From Psilocybe azurescens (taxonomy: Eukaryota; Basidiomycota; Agaricomycetes; Agaricales; Agrocybaceae), in assembly GCA_023853785.1 (NCBI GenBank), contig JAJIRX010000815.1:62001-126000 (forward strand): a DNA stretch of 64,000 nucleotides, given 5' to 3'. Numbering within the stretch: the stretch's first letter is position 1; each line of letters opens with the position of its first letter. The notes beneath the pieces were generated by a model. It saw nothing but the letters and a program-made list of their open reading frames with translations. It did no database searches and had not been told where the DNA came from. The translations under genes and the position numbers were made by a program. Positions 32,835 through 45,000 of this stretch are shown one piece after another.

Positions 32835-33431
32835 ATATAACTGTAATACATGCAAGTGAACAAATAAAAAGTGCTTTATTTGCTTTATGTGATGTGCATT
32901 ATCATGTTTACTGCCCCATGGTAAGCACTTTACTGACTAGTCAATATCACTATATTACTGTTGAGGCAGTTGCATTTATGAGTAATTTCCCAATTTATAT
33001 CAATAAATAAAGCTCATATATTAAGTTTCTGAGCCATGGGATGCCTGGGTCCTCATATACATACCCATCTTCTCCAAGATCTACACTACATTTACAGTTA
33101 AACTATGTTACTATGCATGTTCCTCTCTTTTAAACCTATTAATATCATCTATTAGACTAAAGCTACCCAATTACTTGGTATATAACCACAGTTGAACAAG
33201 GCAGAGAAACTAGAATAGTCCCAGTAGAAAGACCTCTCTTAACATGTCTAAATATGGCCAAATAGCACAATAAATAGTTTAATTAGTCACTCTAGGTATG
33301 GGACAGGAAGGGCATGCAAAAAGCAGAAGAAACTGTCCGGGGACAGTGGAATATACATGCTTGCTGTGTCCAACAGCGAGCAGAGGACAGTGGAACAGCA
33401 CCAGAGATTGCCATCAATGATTGTCACTCTA

Positions 33432-34075
33432 CTTGTGGCCAAAAAAGTGACCGGACACCACATTTGGCCACAACTGTATGTTCAATTTTCTTCATTTTTG
33501 GTGGATACAAGGACTATATAGAACGTAGTAAATTTTCAAAATTTTATAATATTCGGATAAAATCTGACCGAGAAATATGACTATTTCCCCTTCTACGGAG
33601 GAGGGAAATTTGTAAGAAATTTTTTGAGTGCTCATTCTTTGGGAGGATACAGACGTATATATTCGAAGGGTGGGACAAGTTGTCTCAAGTTCATATCTTC
33701 ATTTCTCAATGAGATATGCAGGTCGAAAGTACAGTGTTTTTACTCATAATTGCTATTTTCACACAATATGAAGCAGGTTGCCTGCCTTATATCTCCTCAA
33801 CAAAAAAGTTATACTCATGATTTAAGTTATCCCATACTTAAATTGACTCCCTCTAGCTCCTGTAAAAATTTTAGGTCTTAAATAAAATTTCTGACAATTC
33901 TCCCTCATGTGAAGAAAGAGTAATAACCACATTTCTCAGTTAGATTTCATCCAAATATTAAAAGCTTTTCAGAATATACTATGTTCCATATTATCTTCCC
34001 ATCCACCAAAAATAAAGAAAGTCGAACCAGCCGTTGTGGTCAAATGTGGTGTCCAATCACTTTTTTGACCGCGAG
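33432..34075. mobile_element. Tc1/mariner-type MITE with long imperfect arms
   Basis: 644 bp between TA dinucleotides (33430-33431 and 34076-34077). Ends: CTTGTGGCCAAAAAAGTGAC and, complemented, CTCGCGGTCAAAAAAGTGAT, followed on both sides by GGACACCACATTTG. Similarity between the arms continues through TTTTTGGTGGAT and TATT(C/T)GGAT(A/G)AAATCT to about 150 bp. No coding capacity. Confidence 0.8.
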
Positions 34076-34077
34076 TA

Positions 34078-34728
34078 TATTTGATGTGGCACGTACCTGA
34101 CAGCACTGTGTCGGGAAGCCGAATAAAGCCCTGCCCTGTTGATCAATTGCTTATCATGGTCACATACATATCTTATCTATTTTGGTAAAGACTTAAGTAA
34201 ATACAAAGGCAAGAGATATCAACAGAATTGCTGGAGGGTAAGAAGAATTAAAGAAATGCTTGCAAATTAGGCGGCAAGATACCGATTGGTCATGCCTGCT
34301 TATAAGCGGCGTAATGTGGGACCCTTAGGTGTCGTCATGCGGTAAGCACCAACGTGTAAGTCGACACCACTGTGTCGTAGTCGTGATTCTTCGAGGACAT
34401 TACACACCTCTGGTTGTAATTATCTTATGGCCTTCCACTGTAGAATCGTAAACCTGGCTTCCCCAGTCTTACCACAGCCCCTTTCAATATTATCTTATCT
34501 TTTACATTTACGTACACGTCACTACGATCCCCAAACCCCATTCCTTTGACACCGACTGGCATTAGAATTTATGCACCGTACACACCTGTAGCCAGTCAGC
34601 CGATCTATCGATATATCGTGGTCCTGTCATTTTCCGCGTGACTCTCAGTGAGCCTGGTGACGCCCGGCTTTCAAGAATAGAGTCATCTCTGTTTAATTAA
34701 GCTACCTTTACACGCCTTCGAAGGACGG
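34078..34728. other. end of repeat island and gene B 3' flank
   Basis: Base composition returns toward that of the gene-bearing flanks. No gene seen; presumed 3' UTR of gene B at its right end. Confidence 0.4.
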
Positions 34729-36010
34729 TTATCCATTCATTTTGGTTTGTGACTCTAAATCGTCTTTCAGACTCCCGGTCATTACTGTGCATATTCCTTC
34801 GCTAATATCAATGATATCCTGAGATATGGACTTTTGCGCTTGAAACTGAATTTCTGATAACATGAACGCGGTCGTGCTTGCACTTTTGTCACGCGGACTT
34901 GTAAGGGCCAATCGGGCAACAAGAACGGTTGGGGCCATTCCCTAAAAATTGTCAGAGGAGTGATAGGGACTAACAGTGGATACAGCCTACCGCCGTAAAT
35001 GTGACCACCTGTTCCATATAGGCAGCTACGCTAGAGGACAAGACATCATCGAGACTTGGAATTGCTATGACGATAGCAAAAGCGAGAATAACGATTGAGT
35101 ACACCGCAGCAGACTCCAGAAGAACTATTACAATGTGTTTAAACGCCTGTTTCGAGGGATGAAATGACGCGCCGAGAGGTGACGTGGATCTTGTATGCTA
35201 TGAGGAGTGTTGTGGTCAAGGTAGTGGCCACCGACACAAACATTTGAGCGGTCCGCACGTTATTGGTTAGAGTGGCATGCGTTGTGGCACTCGCTCCAGA
35301 AAATAGGAATTGCGTGACAACTATTGCTGCGAATAGGCCTGAGACGCAATGCAGAATGTGAATTGGCGTGCTATAAATATCGTAGACCACATTACTTACC
35401 CAATTGTACCAGGAAAAACATCAGTAGAGTAGAGAGTATGCGCCACGATCGACCCCAAACTTGCATGCATCTCCAGATCTATCACACTCATGAAAAGGGA
35501 AGTTACGGTTCAAATTGATATCGCAAGTCACCAGTAGTCCATCAGACACGATAAACGTAGCGTAGAAAGAGATTTGCATTACGTCGGCCATCCAAGTAGG
35601 CGCTCCCGAGAGCATTGTAATGAAGATGGATTCCCGTGTACGTCCCATATAGACAACTGCCAAGTTGATAAGAAACCATTGGATGACAAATGTACCAGCA
35701 GAGAGCAGAAATAATATTGAAATGGCGGGTAATACAATGCTGCGATTCGTATCAGCGGTTTTCTTCGACACTGCGAGAAGGTTATTTGTAGAAGCCGGTT
35801 GGGATTGAACTATGTCTTACAATACAGGTACATTGTTGCGGCATATACCACAGTATAAACACCTGAAAATGTTATTATTATACTGACATAACACAAGTGA
35901 AAGACGCACGTACCCACAAAGAATGTTAACAGTATTATGGAATTCAGAACGGATCCTATCACAGTCTCCTGTTCTGCGATGGAAATGCCAGCATTTCTTG
36001 CTAGGAACAT
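34729..36010 (-). CDS. 7-TM protein of the agaricomycete integral-membrane family, gene B (one apparent frameshift)
   Basis: Paralogue of gene A. Exons on the minus strand: 36010-35914, 35862-35821, 35770-35532, 35478-35400, 35338-34991, 34941-34729. Exon 1 starts 'MFLARNAGISIAEQETVIGS'. Exon 3 ends 'FIVSDGLL' and exon 4 opens 'IWRCMQVWGRSWRI', the hallmark; exon 6 opens 'GMAPTVLVARLAL'. About 339 aa. In exon 5 the frame 'LIAYKIHVTSR' changes by one base to 'ASFHPSKQAFKHIVIVLLES' between about 35180 and 35165. Gene A reads across the equivalent loop without intron ('GYRIHSISR…SKGLFNRILIMIIES'), so a lesion or base-calling error fits better than a 37-nt intron (GTCACC…ACAG), which is the alternative. 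Function unknown. Confidence 0.8.
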
Positions 36011-36398
36011 GACAGCTTAGACGTGAGGAACCGATATGTATCCCCTAAGCGCGCGACCTATATACTATTTTGTGTGCACCTCATGACTACATTAATTCCA
36101 TACAGACCTCTCCAATACCGAATCGAGGGCAACGGTCATAGGGGCAACGGTATCAGGACTATATATCAGCTTTGATTTACTGAATTGGCCTACGATGAAT
36201 GATTGATAAATTCAGTGCTAGAATGGTGATTAAGTGGGTAACATACCGACTCCCTACAGGTTTAGAAACATCATCCGGAGCGAAAAGGCACATAACACGA
36301 ATCCGATTATGTGGATTGTGTACTATTTGGTGTCATTTACGACTCAGTTATCGACAACTTGCAGATTTATGATCATGCTGGTATGATGTTAGCATAAA

Positions 36399-36800
36399 TC
36401 ATGGCGAGGAGAACGAACGATGTTTGATCCACACTGAACACAGAAGAATTATGATTGTTAAGACCATGGGAGTGGTAACCAACGAGGCTTGAATTTGTTG
36501 GAGATCTCTATCGGCATCGTCAAGCAATTCCCATCCAATTCATCTGGAGAGCTGAGAGACCTATCCTAGTATTGGAACTGGATGAGAGATTGTAGTAGAT
36601 CATGGGGAGACTTGGAGATAGGTGTTGGGGGCCCCACAATAATGTCATCAATGATGGGAGAGGATGGAGATGGCGGATATATATAATCGCTCCCTGAATG
36701 CAAGGCCGAAAGATCGGTGATAGTTTGGTTGAAAGGCTTGAATAAAATATGAGGCTCGGTAGTGACATTTTTCCCAGAAACATATATTTGTTGAATCCAT
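36399..36800 (-). pseudogene. decayed small ORF, Pro-rich middle and C-terminal TM helix
   Basis: ATG 36800 ('MDSTNI'), then after a 2-base slip in a TA run the frame reads 'VSGKNVTTEPHILFKPFNQ', 'YIYPPSPSSPIIDDIIVGPP', 'TPISKSPHDLLQSLIQFQ', an in-frame TAG at 36568-36566 (CAG to TAG would explain it), 'SPDELGWELLDDADRDLQQ' and a hydrophobic end 'MVLTIIILLCSVWIKH', stop 36401-36399. About 134 codons. It lies 390 bp upstream of gene B on the same strand. No family recognised; could be a tail-anchored protein. Confidence 0.45.
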
Positions 36801-39800
36801 TGTTACTTCTGATTTACGACATAGTAATATCTTCTACTGGTCCTGGTCTATACGCTTTCTAAAGGCTGTTCAGCTCTGACTCAACTGCCAGCGTAATCTG
36901 ATGCAAAGATTCGTCCGCATCTTCAATTCCACCATGGATGGTGTCGTTCCAGACGGCCTTGTGGATTAGATGGCGTGTATAACATCCACAGAGAATTTAA
37001 TCCGAACACTTATTGCCTGCACCCTGATCTCGATAGGGCTCACATTCGCTTGTCGTAGACACGCTTCATTGGTTTATCAGCTATAGAACAGGTACTGATT
37101 ATTGTCCGCTGGCATAGGTAGGACGGAATCTTCTCAACACTGAGGATTCTTATGCTAATCTTGGTCTCACTCGCGTGGTTAGTTGGCCGCATAAATCCCA
37201 TATGTGAACATTGTCGGCCCCTATAACTCGATAGATGATTGCGCGCCTTGAAATTCTATGTTTTGGTCACAAGACCTGTGAGACACTCGCTCTTATTTAG
37301 CTTACCTAGCTCCGCCGGGTGATCTCCGATTTCACAAGCCAAATGACTTGCACAAGATTTAAACTTTTCAGAGACTGAACGGAATCTTTGTCTTTAAGAA
37401 TAATTGGCGAGTCAGTGTTTAACGTTTATCTATATTTTAATAAAAAAATTTCTAGGAAGTCTGAAGATACTTACTGCAAGTTCAATGGTGAACTTGGTAG
37501 TAGTGCTACCAAACAATTACCGGCTGTTCAACGTCTTGTCGACAGTCATGATGATGGACGTGAAGATTGCCTACTTACCTAAGCGAGAAGACGATCCTTG
37601 GACAAGTTTGCATTATTATAAATACATCAAATTTAGTCAATTTGTTAAGGGCATATGGAGCGCAAATCGGGGATTCCCTGTTCGCACAACTTGAAGGCCA
37701 ATATATTGCTCAGAGTCATCATTTGCCCTCCTTCTTTGAAATGGTTTCAATATCGAAACCCGAGAGTAACATGGTCTGCGCCATAGCCTCGGATATATAC
37801 CGATCCAATGGACCCCGCTGAAAGACCCATGGACATTGGCATTGCCCATGAGCAGCTGCGCCCAACACTCCGTGACTGGCTCTTCTGTCATTATATCAGA
37901 GTTTCTTGACGTGGGACAGTGCTCAGAAATCTTTTCGAAGCCTACTAGGCATCAAGATCGGCTATACCTCGATTGAGCGTTCATCCTTTTTATTCATAAA
38001 ACACATGAGCTCATCTCCATGAGAGACTTTTTTGTGCATCTGTTACAGTCCCCTCTAGAAATTCACTTTCTTTCTCGTGATGCTCCTCGTCGCGGGGGAG
38101 GGGGGGGAGGGGTGTACTGCCCCAGAGTTTCTTTTTTCCAGTTTTCGCTTGTGGGAACTGTGCTAGTAGTCGGATTATATCCTGTCGTATTGCATGGAAA
38201 GGGGCGTAATATGCCAGGAGAGGTGCTTTACACCCCTTGTAAGCGGCACTGTATCGCGGTAAAATTGAGGTACCTTGGTTACAAATTACCTTCTCCTGCC
38301 AGTATGCAAGTCGGTAAAATACCTCTCAGTACGACAATCTCGATTATCACACAGCGCTCTCAGTCAGCTTTCAGGGTGGCGCAGGGATTTCAAAGCGAGT
38401 GCCAGACTTCGTTCGATGCCACCTGTATAGCGTCAAGGAACATATAACCGGGTGGTTATCCGCTAAGCAGAAGCATCCTTCCTCACACAAGCTCTACAAG
38501 AATGGAAGAGGAAGAGAACGACAAGGGGTTACGTAATTCAGGAAAGATGACATTAACTCCAGGGAGGGGGTTGGCTTAGGTCGACGGAATTTTTGTGTTA
38601 GACCCCAATAAATGACGGTGTTCTTATCGCACTCAAGGAGCACAATGTCTTGAGAGGTGTGGACGTGTACCCACGGAAAAGAATCCGCAGCACGAATACC
38701 AAGAACGTCCACTCATGAGAGTCTCCTATCCAAACCATCTACATCTGATCAAGGTTATCAACTAGCAAGCTCTGCTTGGAAATGGTTGCCATCGACCGCT
38801 ATCGACCGTCAATATCCACTGGGGTTGACCAGTTTCCACCAGCATACATCGATATCCGCCAATGTCTTTGCAATCTCAGGGCATATAACTACAATGTTCG
38901 CCGATTCCTGATCATACACAGAAGATGCACCTGAAGCCACAGTTTAAACCTGCAGTAAGAATGCACTGCCTTTCATTACTCCAAATCAGGAGGGGTACTT
39001 GCCAACATGCCGTCCAGTACCCACAGATGCCTACCCTGACATGTTTCCTGAGAACCGATATCTCTATAAATACAGCTACGCATGGTACCGCTGATATTTC
39101 TGCGAATAGAACCAGTATCCGATCTGTCATTGTTTTTACAGGGCGCAGGCATAAATAACAGACTTGTAGCCAATAGAAATATACCTGAGCCGCTATTCTA
39201 TCGTTGTCACGGGTCTAATAAATCAGCCTCATGCTAACAGATTATTTTGGGATCGAGGAACTTCAGAAACATATGATTATTTATGGATTTACTATTAATG
39301 TTTCCCGCGAAACTGGTCGTGTTATTAATTCTGGTATTCTATTTTTTATATAAATCATAATTCAACACAATCAGTTCTATCTATGAATGATGAGGGACCC
39401 ATATGTAATAACAAACAAGGGATCATGCTATAGGAAACGCAGAGGAAGCAAGTACGCCTTCCCTTATGTGCTCCACAGAAGCCGGTATATGGCGGAAAGT
39501 GCAATGTCCACACTTGTTTATCGCCCTAGAATGCAGTTCCATCTCGTCTTTGACCAAACACTGCAAGGCCTCCCACGACCCGTTGGGTCTACCTTGCCAT
39601 ATTATGCCATTCTCCTAACTAACACATATGTTCAGCGGCATTGATTCGGGTCGAAGACATGTTGAGAAACCTTCTTCAACCTCTTCCGTTTATTTGCGAC
39701 CCGGATGTGCCCGCTGCGAGTGGATAAAACATCAGAAGGGAAGCACACCCACATGTGCGGTAGTAGTCTGACCGATTTTGGAGTACTTGCACCGAAGAGC

Positions 39801-41527
39801 ACGACTTGTATGTCATTCGAGGTCGAAGTTACGTTAATATTCCTGGCACAAAACACTCCAGGCGCAGGCAAAATCAAACCTCTTCCGTATTCTGTGCTAG
39901 AAAACACCGTGAGAGGTATTTACACATTTTCAGTTACATAACGAGAACAATGCCTAATGTAAGCGAAAATACCTTAAGACTTCATATTTAACGGCTTATC
40001 GTTACAGAATTTGTTTCAGATTCCTCGAGATGAACTCTCTTTCTGCAGAAATGTCATCGTGGCACCAATTACTGAGAAAGTGGATGTGTTAAAAATAGAA
40101 TCAGCAATACGTGGCGCAGTACGATGCTAAGCATCTCCATATCGGACCGTCAGGGGTTGACGCTTCAACTAAAGCCCAGTGGGGGACAGTGGAGGTATCG
40201 GGGATAATAGTGAAATAATTATAGAGTCACCAGATTGCTCGCGTTCATAGCGTGGATTTACTTTACGGAACCGATCTGCCTGTTTCGGCATCGGTGCTAG
40301 CACCCCGCCCTCATTTGAGTTTGGCTCATGAAGAGCGTGCTGCATGGAAACTGGATTCTCTGTTGTCCGTTAAATGATGCTCCGACTAAAAATCTCCCCA
40401 TGTATTTACTTGCCCACACTATGGCATTTAATACCCTACGATCAACTCGGAAATTTATGGATGACGAGCAAGTCTGTCCAGACTCCAATGATACACATCT
40501 CGCTCCGACAGGTGCGCGGCCGGGATCGGTATGCAAGACTTTACAGTCTGTGTTCCGACGACAACGAACTGAAATAGCTCATCTGCTGACTTGCAGTCCG
40601 TACTGGAGAAATACACCATAGGCCGGGTCTATCTGAAATTGTCAATTGTGAAAGTTACATCTAGTACGTCAAAACTACGAGCTATTCGAGGTGTAATAGC
40701 CGACATACTCAGACGGCCTTTCTTCCCTCGACGTCTGCGCAATATGTTCCGTTCTTATCACAGGCAATATTTCCTCTCTGGTCTACTGTGCAGGTGTGTA
40801 TCGCTCCAGGCCGTAAGTTGGCCAATCTACAGGTAAGGATCAGCGACGATAATGACCATAACAGAGACGAGTGCCAGGCCCCTCGTCAAGTGCATTTGTG
40901 ATTGTAGCTAATTGGTTTATATCAATTTCTCCAGATGTCAGCGGCGCCCTCATCCCTATCTCCTACTTCAGAATAGCCCTCAGCTTGGTTTTGGATGCTT
41001 GGAGCAGTATCGAAGACCAAACCCGGAACATTCTATGGTACTTACCGACAGGATATAACAGATCCTCAGCCTTCATATAACTCTAGCATGTTCCGCCCAG
41101 GTAAATTTATGCCGCGGAGTCGACTTATACAAGTCCCAGTGGAGCCCTCTACCCATGAATCATTAGTCGACCGGGCGCTTAGGATGATGTGTTTGGCACT
41201 CCACTGCTCCACATCCTATTTACTGGACGAGTATGGAGCAGCCTGTATCTCCATTGGAACAGACGTGCCTGGAATCTCTCTATTTTAACTGAGTCGAAAA
41301 TATCAAACCCCATGCTCAGAAATATCATGTCGATCGGGTCTGGTGGTAAATGAAATTATCGCCACGATACTGAGCCATGTGTACATAAACGCCACCAGGA
41401 ACAGAGTATGACTACAGCCCACTCCTGTCTACTTATGCGTACGTACTCGATCGGAACCTAATGTTTTTGTCAGCGTTGTATATTTATTCGATGTCTCGTA
41501 GTTTACTGCACGAGTGGCGGTCAAGGA
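36801..41527. other. 4.7 kb without a supportable gene
   Basis: Short frames on both strands (e.g. 37567-37821 +, 38019-38447 +, 39705-39941 +, 40374-40577 +, 40995-41288 +) have no motif I recognise, though 'PTDFGVLAPKSTT'-like and 'SISKPESNMVCAIASDIY' stretches look weakly coding. It may be a heavily decayed multi-exon gene on the plus strand. A G-rich run sits at 38093-38112. Confidence 0.3.
38093..38112 (+). repeat. G-run with quadruplex pattern
   Basis: CGGGGGAGGGGGGGGAGGGG: long G runs separated by single A. An isolated low-complexity tract in otherwise AT-balanced DNA. Confidence 0.6.
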
Positions 41528-41950
41528 CTAAAGGGATGAGATTGGCAATAGTTTATCGTCGCATATTAGATCAGAGAAGCATCTGAAAGACTTGGGAGTG
41601 TCCCGAACATTAAGGCATATAGGGAAAGCTGCTGGATAATTAACACCGCCGTCTTTGCAGTCCGTGTCGGAGAACATCCTGACACAGTGACTTTCCGCGC
41701 CGGAAGTGATCTATGAGAGCAGCTGTGTGTTAAGCCAAGTACTTCTACAGCAACGAGGGAAGCTCACGTTGAATGACTTGCGATTCGTAAATCCCCTGCA
41801 TTGGGTTCCAGCCTTGTCGCATGAGACGTCACCGCCGGCTTCGCCTTGGCAGTTTTCTTGATTCCACGCTGTTGTTTCGGCCATGACTGTCTTCGCCATG
41901 AAAGAAGCGATGACTGCGATGGAGATACTGAGAACTTTGAAGGCGTACAT
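41528..41950 (-). CDS. small secreted cysteine-rich protein (8 Cys, 121 aa)
   Basis: Two exons, 41950-41768 and 41710-41528, joined by a 57-nt GTGAGC…ATAG intron in phase 0. Exon 1 has a clear signal peptide 'MYAFKVLSISIAVIASFMAK' with cleavage likely after VMA (residue about 24). The mature part has eight cysteines: three in exon 1 (NCQ, SCD, QCR) and five in exon 2 (HCV, DCK, ICL, RCF, ICD), an even number as expected for disulfides. Both exons are fully open and each is 183 nt long. It fits the effector-like small secreted proteins of agaricomycetes in size and Cys content; no known family is recognised. A TATTTAA lies about 50 bp upstream. Its neighbours give no clue. This is one of the clearly intact genes here. 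Confidence 0.8.
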
Positions 41951-41996
41951 TTGACTAGATGTGGTGGGTGTCGTTGAAGGGATGAGTTACACCTGG

Positions 41997-42003
41997 TTAA
42001 ATA
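41997..42003 (-). promoter_or_regulatory. TATA-like box of the secreted cysteine-rich protein gene
   Basis: TATTTAA on the minus strand, 47 bp before the ATG at 41950. Position fits a core promoter with a short leader. Confidence 0.45.
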
Positions 42004-45000
42004 CCTTTTGTCTTCATTTTGTGGGTAATATCCATGATGCAAAAGAGACAGAGAAATTCATGTGACTCTGAAGAGGGGTCAATACCAGTAGCGCCACGGC
42101 GGATGCATCAGTAATCGCTCACGAAAAATGAACGAGAAGTCGTGAAAGATTGACCCGCATTCATCACCAACGATTCTGGATTCCTTAAATCGGTCTATAG
42201 CATAAAATTTTCGAGTAAAAAGACTCCTATGCTTAGAGGTGGCTACGTGATGCATTCTAGTCGATGATTAGTGCAACGTTAGAACGACCGCTGTGGCACT
42301 AGACACGAAAATAGGACAACCCAGATCACTGATTACTGATCACCCTGAACGTCTTGAAATTAAAATATAATTAACCAAATCCAGAAAAAATCTTCCTTTT
42401 AATTCCGTAATGGTACGCACGCTCTGCGAATTTGTTTAATTTAGCGACGAATAACTGGCCCACGAGAATAGCATCGAAACGTTCACACAGGTTCTATGTT
42501 GCGTACTATAAATAGCTTTCTCCACTGCCCGCCCTTCGCACCCCTTCGTGTGTTGTGTGCAATCTGCATCAACCCTGGGCAGGGCACGTTGTTTGACTGC
42601 ATTGAATTGAAAGATTTCAGAGGTCTTTCGTCTTGTTGTCGGCGTTGTCGGTGTGAGTACTGTATTGTAACGAAGGGAACCGAGGATGGACAGACTCGCT
42701 CGATAGCCTGCATCAATGCATGTACATATCAAGGATGGAAGGATGATAATCAGGCACATGTCAAACTCTACACGCGATGACAGACCCTTTCGTTCATTCG
42801 ATACTATGCTAGGACATTTATTAATATTATACATAAGCACATATTCTATTCTATTCCATTCTTTTCTAAATATAACGCCAAATCGGGGACATAGGCCCAC
42901 TGGCAAAGGAAGCCAACAATGCAATGGGCGCGGGGATTTAAAACTTCGGTGCTATTACTTTCTTGGGATTCAGACTCTGGAGTCTGTATATACGGCTCTA
43001 AATCCATACAACCGGCGTGGCCGATCGACTACTGTGAACACCTGACGTGGAACTTGGGAGTGGGCTGTGCAGAACTGCCAAACTTTGGACATGAACTTAA
43101 TTAACAACCCATGGTCGCTGATCACGAGGGATGATGATGGCGGATAGGTAGCCGCGGCAGCGAATACGAATACACTGTTGCTGACGCCGTCTACCTAATA
43201 GTGTCGGTAGCGCGACTGCGAATGCACAACATAACGCAGTGCTGTTGCTGATAGTGAGGTGATCAACGTCCGTTCTCAGCAGATTTCTCTACACAGACTA
43301 TGTGTAACATGATGAACACAAAGTTACTAGCGACGAGGGACATGAAAAATGATGTGAAGAAGAGAACGGATGCAATGCAATTTGAATGCAATCGATGATC
43401 AGGAATCAGGATAAAGCTATCGAGCGCTACATACACCTGCTTCGCTTCGAAATACATTTACATAGAAGATGATATACAGAAGAAGGAAGGAATCTAAACG
43501 AACAACCAACTCGTACTTCCCATATCTGGACAAGAACCCAGCAGACAACCAAAATCCGCGAATCATGATTCGCTGATTCGTGAGATCGTTTCATCTCCGA
43601 CTTTGACCGTCGTCGCCGCATTCTGCATCCCTTTACCCGTACCTCAGAACTGTATACAGAGTAAGTTCAAACCTTCTTTCGACAGATATCAGCCAACGCA
43701 TACAGAGCCCAGAACTCCCAGAAGGAAGCTCTTCTGAAACATATCTTGGAATCACAGACACATGCAGAATGAATACACCCGTAGTTTGTGGAAGAAGCTG
43801 AAGAACTGTACCATGGTTTTAATTTGATGGAACGAGGCAGGGACCCTGCCTTTCCTTCCATGCTGATACAACAGAAACTTTGCACGATAGATTAGTAGAC
43901 GGTGGAAGAACATATTGCCGGCTTCCCTGATTTCCCCCTTCCATCCGTGTATTTGGGCACGTACGTACGTACATTATCATGCAGAGCTCAGATGTGGATG
44001 CCTTTAGGAGGAAAACCTTAATGGACTACTATAAGGCATTTGTATTGGTACGGTATGTATCAAGGAGAATGTGGAGAGGAGGGGATGGAGAGTGGCTCTT
44101 TAAAGTCAGACGACGGACAGGCGAATAGACGAATTGGGCCGTTCTAAACGCAAATCCGATACACACTGACGAAAGCAAGAAAAGAAGACAAAAACTTGCC
44201 GCTCAGTCTCAATCGGGGATAGACGCGATGTCGGGTGTTAATCTTTCAAGGTTTACTTTCATACCACACTATGCTATACAATGAGATGCACACTATCATC
44301 ATACCATCCACACTATACCACATTAGAGTAGAAAGGGAGCCTGAGTCATTTAGCTGTGCCTATAGTGCATGGGCCATGTGATGAGAACCGGTTGAATTTT
44401 GAAACTTCAAAGCGATGATGACACGAGGTGATATGTCGTTAGTTGAGTTTGTGTACTTAATCAGCAGATGGGATCGGCTCGCTCATCGGCGGATATCTGG
44501 GATTCTGGGGACACTCTGAGGGCGAACGAGCCTGACGGGCTCGTCGTCTTGCGTAGTGTAGCGTAGTACAGTGGACAGAAGAGGAATGTCAAGGCGCTAT
44601 TGACATCACGTACGTATTACAGTCAGTAAGTAGGTGCTTAAGTACCTTAAAATACTTTAAGTAACGCACCATTGAGGCAATAAATGACGAAGGACAAGAA
44701 AAGCTCAAGGAGATTGCGGGTGCGGGCCCGCGCCTGTTTAGTTTCGAATTCGATTTCAAATCGAACGCAAGGGCAGGCAGTCAGTCAGGCGTCGGGGATT
44801 ATAAAAACATTCATTCGAAGTCGTCAGATAATAGAATCAGTTACAGAACCCGCTGAGCTGAGAATAAACACAGACCAGAAGGGAACAATACGAGGGAAGG
44901 CAAAGGGGAAGGAAGAGTGGTCACAAGGAGATAAGGAAGGACATGGAGTTGTCGCGGGATTCCGAATCCATGCACACATAGCCCCTGACCTGCCATTCAC

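Noticed and set aside
36801..41527. Cytochrome P450, PKS or other cluster gene
   Set aside because: No heme-binding, ketosynthase or other signature motif could be found in any frame I read.
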